From Archivesica marissinica (lineage: Eukaryota; Mollusca; Bivalvia; Venerida; Vesicomyidae): a stretch of DNA of 64,000 bases. The stretch lies in NCBI GenBank assembly GCA_014843695.1, contig CM026400.1:29579563-29643562 (forward strand). Direction: 5' to 3'. Shown in pieces: positions 12,707 through 24,900 of this stretch. The notes under the pieces are model-generated. The model had not been told where the DNA came from and made no database searches. It saw only the letters and a list, made by a program, of their open reading frames with translations. The position numbers and the translations under genes are program-made. Positions within the stretch are counted from its first letter, which is position 1. Every line of letters starts with the position of its first letter.

Positions 12707-13144
12707 TGTCTATATGCATGCTTTTCATGAGTGGGGGTAATTGGTCTTTATAATTAAATTTAATAGAACATCATTCTACTCTCCTGATGACTACCAAGTT
12801 GATAGTATATGATGGAGTTTAATTCAAGTTGCATTTTTGACGGAGATATTGTAGATTAATTTTATATTATCTGAGGACAAGGTGATTATTTGGATATAAT
12901 ATATCTACTTTTGTTTGTTTGTAAGTTGATAAATTTGTAATGTTACAATTGTATTGTGGTAAACAGGGAATATATTTCGATTATGCAAGGTACATTTTAA
13001 TGTAGAAATGTGACATTGTCCAAGTTGTGGACAGATTCATTATATTAAAGTTGTTGTTTTATTTTTTATTTTATATTTTATTTTAACGGAATTAAACATG
13101 CGGTAATAAGGCATATACATGATTAAAGCATGACAGTTGTTTTG
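12707..13144. other. Unassigned AT-rich sequence
   Basis: No open frame or repeat recognised; possible 5' intron or upstream region of the transporter gene. Confidence 0.4.
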
Positions 13145-13587
13145 TGGAAGTCGTGATAGCGCAGTGGTAGCACTTTCGCTTCAGGTGCGAAAGGTCCGGA
13201 GTTCGAGCCCCATTGGAGCTGTTACGATTGTGCCCTTAGGCAAGACATTTAAATTCCACATTGCCTCTTCTCTCCCTCATGATGATGGATTCCATCAGGA
13301 ATGAAGTCTCGAGAGTGATTAACCCTTACAACACTACAGGCCTCTAAATAGACTTACAAAAAGTGTAGCTGTCTCATCAGGATCTGTACTTTTTGCCAGT
13401 AATAATTATTACTATTTTTAGATAAAATTACCCATTTTGATAAATGAACTGGTCCAACGGTAATTTTCCTATTAATTTATTGGTCTAAAAATATCATGCA
13501 CCAGTCCATGTCAGTTACTTGGGGTTGAATGGGTTAATATAAGTTGTAAGAACTTGTTTCGCAATCGAGTTAAAATAAACTTGTAGT
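13145..13587 (+). mobile_element. SINE S1 interrupted by an M1 MITE
   Basis: GGAAGTCGTGATAGCGCAGT (A box GATAGCGCAGTGG), GGTCCGGAGTTCGAGCCCC (B box), then the body to GAGAGTGATT. The element resumes after the MITE as AATATAAGTTGTAAGAACTT and ends near TAAAATAAACTTG. Removing 13319-13533 restores the sequence of other copies. Confidence 0.85.
13319..13537 (+). mobile_element. M1 MITE inserted in SINE S1 at TTAA
   Basis: Flanked by TTAA on both sides (13319-13322 and 13534-13537). Ends are CCCTTACAACAC and GGGGTTGAATGGG. TTAA targeting with CCC...GGG ends is typical of piggyBac-type non-autonomous elements. No ORF. Confidence 0.88.
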
Positions 13588-13614
13588 GCATTTAATTAAC
13601 AGAACATTGTTGTC

Positions 13615-14566
13615 ATACTTAGTCTCTCCCAACTCACAAGTGGCATCAGCAATACAAACTCCATTGCATTATACTTAGTCTCTCCCAACTCACAAGTGGC
13701 ATCAGCAATACAAACTCCATTGCATTATACTTAGTCTCTCCCAACTCACAAGTGGCATCAGCAATACAAACTCCATTGCATTATACTTAGTCTCTCCCAA
13801 CTCACAAGTGGCATCAGCAATACAAACTCCATTGCATTATACTTAGTCTCTCCCAACTCACAAGTGGCATCAGCAATACAAACTCCATTGCATTATACTT
13901 AGTCTCTCCCAACTCACAAGTGGCATCAGCAATACAAACTCCATTGCATTATACTTAGTCTCTCCCAACTCACAAGTGGCATCAGCAATACAAACTCCAT
14001 TGCATTATACTTAGTCTCTCCCAACTCACAAGTGGCATCAGCAATACAAACTCCATTGCATTATACTTAGTCTCTCCCAACTCACAAGTGGCATCAGCAA
14101 TACAAACTCCATTGCATTATACTTAGTCTCTCCCAACTCACAAGTGGCATCAGCAATACAAACTCCATTGCATTATACTTAGTCTCTCCCAACTCACAAG
14201 TGGCATCAGCAATACAAACTCCATTGCATTATACTTAGTCTCTCCCAACTCACAAGTGGCATCAGCAATACAAACTCCATTGCATTATACTTAGTCTCTC
14301 CCAACTCACAAGTGGCATCAGCAATACAAACTCCATTGCATTATACTTAGTCTCTCCCAACTCACAAGTGGCATCAGCAATACAAACTCCATTGCATTAT
14401 ACTTAGTCTCTCCCAACTCACAAGTGGCATCAGCAATACAAACTCCATTGCATTATACTTAGTCTCTCCCAACTCACAAGTGGCATCAGCAATACAAACT
14501 CCATTGCATTATACTTAGTCTCTCCCAACTCACAAGTGGCATCAGCAATACAAACTCCATTGCATT
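13615..14566. repeat. 56-bp x 17 homogeneous minisatellite
   Basis: Unit begins ATACTTAGTCTCTCCCAACT; 17 units fill 952 bases exactly. I found no base differences between units except the first base context. The unit has no internal spacer/repeat structure. Confidence 0.95.
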
Positions 14567-14626
14567 ATTATTATGCCGCATTTTCCTCAAATTATAAATA
14601 TTGTGCATTGCTTGGAATCACAACTT

Positions 14627-14893
14627 TGACTGTGTGTGTTTTACGTTTATTTATCGTCGCTACCGGTTGCCCATATGAGCGACGCCTCCTGAAGAGATTA
14701 GTCATTTTAGATTTTTGGAGGATAGTGCAATGATACAGACAGAGACCCATTCCAGAGTCTCCTCTGGTTCTTTTACGTGCACGGTGTAAAGCATCGACAC
14801 GAGACCTCGGTTTAAAGTCCCATCTGAAGGACTGTTAATTTTATTAGGGTCAGACCGGGGATCGAACCTGCTATCTCTGGATTACCAGTCCAA
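14627..14893 (-). mobile_element. SINE S2, truncated head
   Basis: GTGTGTTTTACGTTTATTTA through GGAGGATAGTGCAATGATAC to GGGGATCGAACCTGC; the A-box end of the tRNA head is cut at the TACCAGTCC point. Confidence 0.8.
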
Positions 14894-14937
14894 ATTTGAC
14901 ATTATTTGTGATAGTTTATAAATGCAAATTGATTATT

Positions 14938-15312
14938 TACTCGATTGCGAAACAAGTTCTTACACCATATTAGTGTAAGCGTGTGGAACAAATTCTTAGT
15001 TTAATCGTTCTCGAGACATCATGTGGGAGAGCAGAGACACTGACTTGCCTCGAGACATCATGTGGGAGAGAAGAGACACTGTGACTTGCCTCAAGACATC
15101 ATGTGGGAGAGAAGAGACACTGTGACTTGCCTCGAGACATGTTGGAGAGAAGAGACACTGACTTGCCTCGAGACATGTGCGAGAGAAGAGACACTGTGAC
15201 TTGCCTCGAGACATCATGTGAGAGAGAAGAGACACTGTGACTTGCCTAAGGACACTACCACCATGGATTTTGGCACGACTCAAACTCACAACCTAGTGGT
15301 TCTGAGACGGAC
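14938..15312 (-). mobile_element. Diverged SINE S1 with internal array
   Basis: Tail TACTCGATTGCGAAACAAGT at 14938, CTCGAGAC body, then ACTTGCCTAAGGACACTACC and ACTCAAACTCACAACC, a drifted B-box region. The middle is expanded to about six 40-bp units (15009-15250). Confidence 0.7.
15009..15250. repeat. About 40-bp x 6 array inside SINE S1
   Basis: Unit CTCGAGACATCATGTGGGAG plus AGAAGAGACACTGTGACTTGC, with deletions in some units. Confidence 0.85.
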
Positions 15313-15576
15313 ACAGTGATCTGATGCTATTAATTTAATGCTAAATTAGCTGGAAGATCCAGAACCAAAATGAGGTGTTAATTATCCGAGGGATGTTGTT
15401 TTGACATTGTGCTTCCGTTGTTCGGAGCTCGGTCTCAAATAACCAATGGGTGGAACTTTATGAAGCTTGAATGAAGCATGTACCACCATTGTGTGGTATA
15501 TGTGCACTTTTCGAGGGGATCTGCCCAGTATGGCCAGAGTTGTTGCCCTTCAATTGACTTAAAATTCACAGATTTG

Positions 15577-15835
15577 TTCTGTCAGAACTTGTTCAACTGG
15601 AGATATCAATTCATCAAGTGAGCTTGGTTTATTTGCATCGCTAGGAAACTTGTTGCATGTTTTACAGCATGTTCGGTCAGAACTTGTTCAACTGGAGATA
15701 TCAATTCATCAAGTGAGCTTGGTTTATTTGCATCAGCATGTTCGGTCAGAACTTGTTCAACTGGAGATATCAATTCATCAAGTGTGCTTGGTTTATTTGC
15801 ATCGTTAGGAAACTTGTTACATGTTTAACAGCATA
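15577..15835. repeat. Three tandem copies of a 65-95 bp segment
   Basis: CAGAACTTGTTCAACTGGAG plus ATATCAATTCATCAAGTG occurs at about 15581, 15677 and 15746. The first and third carry an extra CTAGGAAACTTGTT / TTAGGAAACTTGTT segment. Lies just upstream of transporter exon 1. Confidence 0.85.
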
Positions 15836-15865
15836 ATAGAAAACATGTTTTTGGATCAATTTCAG

Positions 15866-15925
15866 GCTCTGCGGAGAAAGAGCCACTTGTGCCAAAACAC
15901 GCAGTCATACAAGAAGACGACGACA
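15866..15925 (+). CDS. Transporter exon 1 of those identified (N-terminal cytosolic tail)
   Basis: Acceptor TTTCAG ends at 15865 and donor GTAAG begins at 15926. The exon opens with two bases completing a split codon, then reads SAEKEPLVPKHAV and an acidic EDDD end. This is a hydrophilic, acidic tail preceding helix 1, as expected for a cytosolic MFS N-terminus. It leaves one base (A) that joins the next exon as AAA (Lys). Confidence 0.75.
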
Positions 15926-18900
15926 GTAAGTTATTGGATTATATCATTTTAAATGCAGGCGTTAGGTCAGATTATAATATTATCGTATACACAGTTGTCT
16001 TCTTCGTATTCAAATACACAAATTTTACCAAATTGAAATACATGTACACAAATTTACTACTGTCCATACTGTCTGTGGATTGAAGAGACTTGCCTCCAAG
16101 GACACCATCACCATGGTTTTTAGCATGACTCAAACTCACAGCCTATTGGTTCTGAGACGGACACAGTGATCTGATAAGACAAGTTTGTTACCACCAGATT
16201 ATGAAAGTGGCAAGTATGTTACCACCAGATTATGAAAGTGGCAAGTTTGTTACCACCAGATTATGAAAGTGGCAAGTTTGTTGCCACCAGATTATGAAAG
16301 TGGCAAGTTTGTTACCACCAGATTATGAAAGTGGCAAGTATGTTACCACCAGATTATGAAAGTGGCAAGTTTGTTACCACCAGATTATGAAAGTGGCAAG
16401 TTTGTTACCACCAGATTATGAAAGTGGCTTCTTATAAGAGAGCGATAAAAAGAAAAAAGTAAAAAAGAATTTTTTTTAAATATGTTTATTTGATATCCAT
16501 AATAATTACATTTTAGAAAAGAAATCACTCCAACATTTGAACATTTCTTCGACTTGCACTGGCCAAACATGCACAAATTGTGACCTAGGATGAACATTTC
16601 TTCGACTTGCACTGGCCAAACATGCACAAATTGTGACCTAGGATGAACATTTCCTCGACTTGCACTGGCCAAACATGCACAAATTGTGACCTAGGATGAA
16701 CATTTCCTCGACTTGCACTGGCCAAACATGCACAAATTGTGACCTAGGATGAACATTTCCTCGACTTGCACTGGCCAAACATGCACAAATTGTGACCTAG
16801 GATGAACATTTCTTCGACTTGCACTGGCCAAACATGCACAAATTGTGACCTAGGATGAACATTTCTTTGACTTGCACTGGCCAAACATGCACAAATTGTG
16901 ACCTAGGATGAAAATTTCTTCGACTTGCACTAGCCAAACATGCACAAATTGTGACCTAGGATGAACATTTCTTCGACTTGCACTGGCCAAACATGCACAA
17001 ATTTTGACCTAGGATTTTCCTGCATTAGCCTTTGAGGAGACTGTACTTCGAATGTAACTCTATTCCAGAAATGTTTCTCCGGAAGATCGGGTGCTACCAG
17101 CTGTATGCGCTGGTGATATTCCTGTTCACGTACTTGCTCAATCAGCTGGATCGTTACATGCTGGCTATCACAATCAAACCCATGGCCCAAGAATTGCAGT
17201 TCGGGGACAAAGGCTGTATGATTATGTCGAATTACACGGAGGACGACCTCGGCAACGTGAAATGTAATGCACTAGAGGCGGAAAAGTAAGTTCTTAAAAG
17301 TCAACATATTCCTGATGAAGATATTGATTTTACACTGAGGGCGACCTCGGCAACGTGAAATGTAATGCACTAGAGGCGGAAAAGTAAGTTCTTAAAAGTC
17401 AACATATTCCTGATGAAGATATTGATTTCATATCTCATAATTTTATTTTTCGATTTTTAGTGTTTATGCACATTTATTTTTAGCTCTATTGCGAAACAAG
17501 TTCTCACAATGTTTTATATGCAAATTTATAACGTGTACATTTTCGCTGGAGAGGAATTAATATAAGTTTTATGAGAACATGTTTTCCAATCCACAGACGG
17601 ATATGTAGTCCAGTGGTAACACGCTGGACTGGTAATCCAGGGATCGCAGGGTCGATCCCCCATCTGACCCTAATAAAATAAACAGTCTTTCAGATGGGAC
17701 GTTAAACCGAGATCTCGTGTCGGTGCTTTACACCGTGCACGTAAAAGATCCAGAGGAGATTCTGGAATGGGTCTCTGTCTGTATCATGCACTATCCTCCA
17801 AAATCTAAAATGACTAATCTCTTCAGGAGGCGTCGCTCATATGGGCAACCAGTAGCGACGATAAATAAACGTAAAAACACACGTTTTCCAATCCAAATTA
17901 TTCAAAATTTGTGAAAATTGTAATACCGGTACATGTTTTACATGTAATTTATTGGAATAAATATTGATTACAATATTAGTTTAAACTCTCTCGAAACCTC
18001 ATCCCCTCATCCCTGGTGGAATCCTGAGTCTTGAGTGAGGCAATGTGGAATTAATATGCCATGCGTAAGGGCACAATTGTAACGACTACAGCTGAGTGCA
18101 AACTCTGGGCATCTCACACCTGAAGCCAACGCGCTACCACGGCGCTATCACTGTGCTACCAATGCACTATCACTGTGCTATCAATGCGCTACCACAGCGC
18201 TATCACTGTGCTACCACTGTGCTACCACTGCGCTATCACTGTGCTACCACTGCGCTACCACTGCGCTATCACTGTGCTACCACTGCGCTATCACTGCGCT
18301 ACCACTGCGCTACCACTGCGCTATCACTGCGCTATCACTGCGCTACCACTGCGCTATCACTGTGCGCTATCACTGTGCGCTACCACAGCGCTATCACTGT
18401 GCTACCACTGTGCTACCACTGTGCTACCACTGTGCTACCACTGTGCTACCACTGCGCTATCACTGCGCTATCACTGTGCTACCACTGCGCTATCACTGTG
18501 CTACCACTGCGCTATCACTGTGCTACCACTGCGCTATCACTGTGCTACCACTGCGCTACCACTGCGCTATCACTGTGCTACAACTGTGCTACAACTGCGC
18601 TATCACTGCGCTACCACTGTGCTATCACTGTGCTACCACTGCGCTATCACTGCGCTATCACTGTGCTACCACTGCGCTACAACTGCGCTATCACTGTGCT
18701 ACCACTGCGCTATCACTGTGCTACCACTGCAATACCATTGTGTCTGATATGGATCTATGTTGTTTGCTATTCAAAGAGTTTTAGCTCCACTATCCAAATA
18801 GCAAACAGCATAAAGCCTGGTCAGACGGCACATTCTATACCGTGTGATCTTGTTCTAAGCTGTTTGCAAAAGTGATTTTATCTGCCGCTAGCATGCAAAG

Positions 18901-21900
18901 GGTTAACTGGCATGTTTTCAGGTGTGTTCATACAACAGTTGGCAATGGTACCGAGGCTCATGTTGTGTGTAAATGGGACTATAACGGTCAGGGATTCGAG
19001 TACCAGATCGTAGCGGGTCCAGTCTTCATTGTGATCTACACGTTTGCCGGAATCTTCATCAGTTTTGCTGCCGACAAATATAATCGTACATTCATGTTAG
19101 GAGCTTGTCTCATATTTTGGTCAACCATGACAATACTCACCGGCTTCATTAAGGAGTATTGGCAGCTAGTCATTCTGCGGTTCGGGTTGGGATTTGGGTA
19201 TGTTATATTATACACGTTTATTTAAGTTCTTTCAACATTCGTTTTGTGGCCTCCGTGTTCGAGTGGTTACGGTCATTGACTTCAAATCACTTCCCCTCAC
19301 CGCTGTTTGAATCCCACTGGGTCGAATTCTTTCATGTGAGGAAGCTATCCAGTTGGCTTGTGATAGGTCAGTGGTTCTACCAAGTGTCCGTCCGTGCCTG
19401 CAATACTGCCTAGAGGAACATCCGGGATCTTCCTCCACCAAAATACCAAAACCTCCACCTGGATAGTCGCCGTATGACCCAAGCTGTTAGTGCGACTAAA
19501 CCATACAACAATCGCCATTAACCCTTTCCTTCATAGAGATTTAGGTTAATATACTATTATATCTCCATACAAATGACAGCCATTTAGCTATCATGCAGTG
19601 GATAAGTAGTTGCCATATCTATCCCACCTCCATAGATATTACTGGGACTACATGAGATTCTTGCCTTTATTATGAACATTGGTTTGGCTACTACATTGTC
19701 AATGTATTTCGTATTAGTAGTGGCGTCAAGAGGTGCTTCTATGAGGGAAAGGGTTAAGGTGAGAGAAAGGGAGCAATGTGGATTTGAGTGTATTGCCTAA
19801 ATACACCATCACCATGGTTGTGGCAGGCTCATACCCGCGACACTGCATCAACTATAACACAAAGCCTCCAAATTTATTCTACTATAAAGTGTTAAAGTGT
19901 GTTTTGTTTATTATAGTGTCACCCCTATTTAAAGGGCCAGCCATTTCTGACATATGAGACACCTCTTTTTATGAACATCAGTACTTCCCGAATCCTGTGC
20001 TTGTATGCCAGGCTGGTAGGCAATCGGTAATCATTATTTAACTAACTGGCGGCTCACCAACCAGCCATATCAGAACGAACCCCTGACAGATTCGAACCTT
20101 CGACCTCCCGCTCCGTAGCCGGACGACTTAACCACTAGGCCACCGAGACTATATGCGTACATTGATTTAGATTGTTAAAGAAGCTCATTTCGACATTGGA
20201 AAAATGAACGAAAAATAAATAATATTTTCGGAAAGTAATTCGTTTTGATCGAAACTGAACTGTTCCAGTTAGAAAGGTCGACGGATGGGGGAATATTTCC
20301 CGCAAGTAAGCATTATTTAGGCAGCATTAGAATTGTTATTTAGTTTCTGTAATTATCAAATAGTTTTTCAGACACAATATATGATTGTGTATTGTTTTAT
20401 ATGCAGCGAGGCAGGATGTACTCCATTTGTAGCGTCGATGTTGACAGACATTTATCCATTGTTTTATATGCAGTGAGGCAGGATGTACTCCATTTGTAGC
20501 GTCGATGTTGACAGACATTTACCCGTCAGAGTTGCGAGGCACGGCACTGGGTATATACAACTGGGGGATATACATGGGATATAGTATGTCCTACGCTCTC
20601 GGAAATGTAATCACGGCAGCTAATATTAATGGTCAGGTAAGAAGCTATTTTGTGAATTTTTTAAAGTCTCTATGTATTTCTTACAATTGGGCGTCATTTT
20701 TCTTATGGAAGTCGTGATAGCGCAGTGGATGCGCGTTTGCTTCAGGTGCGAAAGGTCCGGAGTTCGAGCCCCGCTGGAGCCGTTACAATTGTGCCCTTAG
20801 GCAAGGCATTTAAATTCCACATTGCCTCTTCTCTCTCCCTCGTGGCGATGGATTCCATCAGCAATGAGGTCTCGAGAGTGATTAAATATAAGTTGAAAGA
20901 ACTTGTTTCGCAATTGAGCTAAAATAAATTTGTATAAACTATCTTCTCTTATGCAGTGTAATTCAATTAAGGAATGAATCGCGGGTTGTTAGTTTCCATC
21001 GTGGTATGAACTACATTGGGCAAAGTTAGCGTGGATGCCCTCGGCCTCCAGACCCTTAACCACGTTCAATGCAGTTCAGCATCGACACTAACTTTAAACA
21101 CGTCCATTGTACACACCAAACAAACACCAACACACACACAACAAACAAGTTCAGCATCGACACTAACTTTAAACAGTCCATTGTAGTTCAGCATCGACAC
21201 TAACTTTAAACATGTCCATTGTAGTTCAGCATCGACATTAACTTTAAGCATGTCCATTGTAGTTCAGCATCGACATAACTTTAAACATGTCCATTGTAGT
21301 TCAATCGACATAACTTTAACAGTCCATGAGTTCACATCGACATAACTTTACAGTCCATTGTAGTTCACATCGACACTACTTAACTCCATTGTAGTTCCCA
21401 CACAACAAACACCAACACACACAAACAACACCAACACACACACAACAAACACCAACACACACAAACAAACACCAACACATCGACACTAACTTAAACACGT
21501 CCATGAGTTCGCACGACATTAACTTTAACCACGTTCAATGCAGTTCAGCATCGACACTAACTTTAAACACGTCCATTGTAGTTCAGCATCGACACTAACT
21601 TTAAACACGTCCATTGTAGTTCAGCATCGACACTAACTTTAAACATGTCCATTGTAGTTCAGCATCGACATTAACTTTAAGCATGTCCATTGTAGTTCAG
21701 CATCGACACTAACTTTAAACATGTCCATTGTAGTTCAGCATCGACATTAACTTTAAACATGTCCATTGTAGTTCAGCATCGACATTAACTTTAAGCATGT
21801 CCATTGTAGTTCAGCATCGACACTAACTTTAAACATGTCCATTGTAGTTCACCATCGACACTAACTTTAAACATGTCCATTGTAGTTCAGCATCGACACT

Positions 21901-24900
21901 AACTTTAAACATGTCCATTGTAGTTCACCATCGACACTAACTTTAAACATGTCCATTGTAGTTCACCATCGACATTAACTTTAAGCACGTCCATTGTAGT
22001 TCACCATCGACACTAACTTTAAACATGTCCATTGTAGTTCAGCATCGACATTAACTTTAAGCACGTCCATTGTAGTTCACCATCGACACTAACTTTAAGC
22101 ACGTCCATTGTAGTTCACCATCGACACTAACTTTAAGCACGTCCATTGTAGTTCACCATCGACACTAACTTTAAACATGTCCATTGTAGTTCAGCATCGA
22201 CATTAACTTTAAGCACGTCCATTGTAGTTCACCATCGACACTAACTTTAAGCACGTCCATTGTAGTTCACCATCGACATTAACTTTAAGCATGTCCATTG
22301 TAGTTCACCATCGACACTAACTTTAAACATGTCCATTGTAGTTCAGCATCGACATTAACTTTAAGCACGTCCATTGTAGTTCACCATCGACATTAACTTT
22401 AAACACGTCCATTGTAGTTCACCATTGACATTAACTTTAAACATGTCCATTGTAGTTCAGCATCGACATTAACTTTAAACATGTCCATTGTAGTTCACCA
22501 TCGACATTAACTTTAAGCACGTCCATTGTAGTTCACATCGACAGTCCATTTAGTTCAGCATCGACATTAACTTTAAACACGTCCATTGTAGTTCAGCATC
22601 GACATTAACTTTAAACACGTCCATTGTAGTTCAGCATCGACATTAACTTTAAACACGTCCATTGTAGTTCACCATCGACACTAACTTTAAACACGTCCAT
22701 TGTAGTTCACCATCGACACTAACTTTAAACATGTCTATTGTAGTTCACCATCGACACTAACTTTAAACATGTCCATTGTAGTTCAGCATCGACATTAACT
22801 TTAAACATGTCCATTGTAGTTCACCATCGACATTAACTTTAAGCATGTCCATTGTAGTTCACCATCGACACTAACTTTAAACATGTCCATTGTAGTTCAC
22901 CATCGACACTAACTTTAAACATGTCCATTGTAGTTCACCATCGACATTAACTTTAAGCATGTCCATTGTAGTTCAGCATCGACACTAACTTTAAACATGT
23001 CCATTGTAGTTCACCATCGACACTAACTTTAAGCATGTCCATTGTAGTTCAGCATCGACACTAACTTTAAGCATGTCCATTGTAGTTCAGCATCGACACT
23101 AACTTTAAACACATCCATTGTAGTTCAGCATCGACATTAACTTTAAACATGTCCATTGTAGTTCAGCATCGACACTAACTTTAAACACGTCCATTGTAGT
23201 TCAGCATCGACATTAACTTTAAACATGTCCATTGTAGTTCAGCATCGACACTAACTTTAAACACGTCCATTGTAGTTCACCATCGACATTAACTTTAAGC
23301 ACGTCCATTGTAGTTCAGCATCGACACTAACTTTAAACACGTCCATTGTAGTTCACCATCGACACTAACTTTAAACACGTCCATTGTAGTTCAGCATCGA
23401 CACTAACTTTAAACACGTCCATTGTAGTTCAGCATCGACATTAACTTTAAGCATGTCCATTGTAGTTCACCATCGACATTAACTTTAAACACGTCCATTG
23501 TAGTTCAGCATCGACACTAACTTTAAACACGTCCATTGTAGTTCACCATCGACATTAACTTTAAACATGTCCATTGTAGTTCACCATCGACATTAACTTT
23601 AAACACGTCCATTGTAGTTCACCATCGACATTAACTTTAAACATGTCCATTGTAGTTCACCATCGACACTAACTTTAAACACGTCCATTGTAGTTCACCA
23701 TCGACACTAACTTTAAACACGTCCATTGTAGTTCAGCATCGACATTAACTTTAAACATGTCCATTGTAGTTCACCATCGACACTAACTTTAAACACGTCC
23801 ATTGTAGTTCAGCATCGACATTAACTTTAAACATGTCCATTGTAGTTCACCATCGACACTAACTTTAAACACGTCCATTGTAGTTCAGCATCGACATTAA
23901 CTTTAAACATGTCCATTGTAGTTCACCATCGACACTAACTTTAAACACGTCCATTGTAGTTCAGCATCGACATTAACTTTAAACATGTCCATTGTAGTTC
24001 ACCATCGACACTAACTTTAAACACGTCCATTGTAGTTCAGCATCGACATTAACTTTAAACATGTCCATTGTAGTTCACCATCGACACTAACTTTAAACAC
24101 GTCCATTGTAGTTCAGCATCGACATTAACTTTAAACATGTCCATTGTAGTTCACCATCGACACTAACTTTAAACACGTCCATTGTAGTTCAGCATCGACA
24201 TTAACTTTAAACATGTCCATTGTAGTTCACCATCGACACTAACTTTAAACACGTCCATTGTAGTTCAGCATCGACATTAACTTTAAACACGTCCATTGTA
24301 GTTCAGCATCGACATTAACTTTAAACACGTCCATTGTAGTTCAGCATCGACATTAACTTTAAACATGTCCATTGTAGTTCAGCATCGACATTAACTTTAA
24401 ACACGTCCATTGTAGTTCAGCATCGACATTAACTTTAAACACGTCCATTGTAGTTCAGCATCGACATTAACTTTAAACATGTCCATTGTAGTTCAGCATC
24501 GACACTAACTTTAAACATGTCCATTGTAGTTCAGCATCGACATTAACTTTAAACACGTCCATTGTAGTTCAGCATCGACACTAACTTTAAACATGTCCAT
24601 TGTAGTTCAGCATCGACATTAACTTTAAACATGTCCATTGTAGTTCAGCATCGACATTAACTTTAAACACGTCCATTGTAGTTCAGCATCGACATTAACT
24701 TTAAACACGTCCATTGTAGTTCAGCATCGACATTAACTTTAAACACGTCCATTGTAGTTCAGCATCGACATTAACTTTAAACACGTCCATTGTAGTTCAG
24801 CATCGACATTAACTTTAAACACGTCCATTGTAGTTCAGTATCGACATTAACTTTAAACATGTCCATTGTAGTTCACCATCGACACTAACTTTAAACATGT

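Noticed and set aside
13615..14566. CRISPR-like regular array
   Set aside because: Units are contiguous and identical, with no variable spacers; the window is clearly eukaryotic (introns, SINEs).
20048..20152. tRNA gene on the - strand
   Set aside because: A and B boxes are present, but it continues into a SINE-like body and I see no clean 72-base cloverleaf; same reasoning for the heads at 17595, 39748 and 50326.
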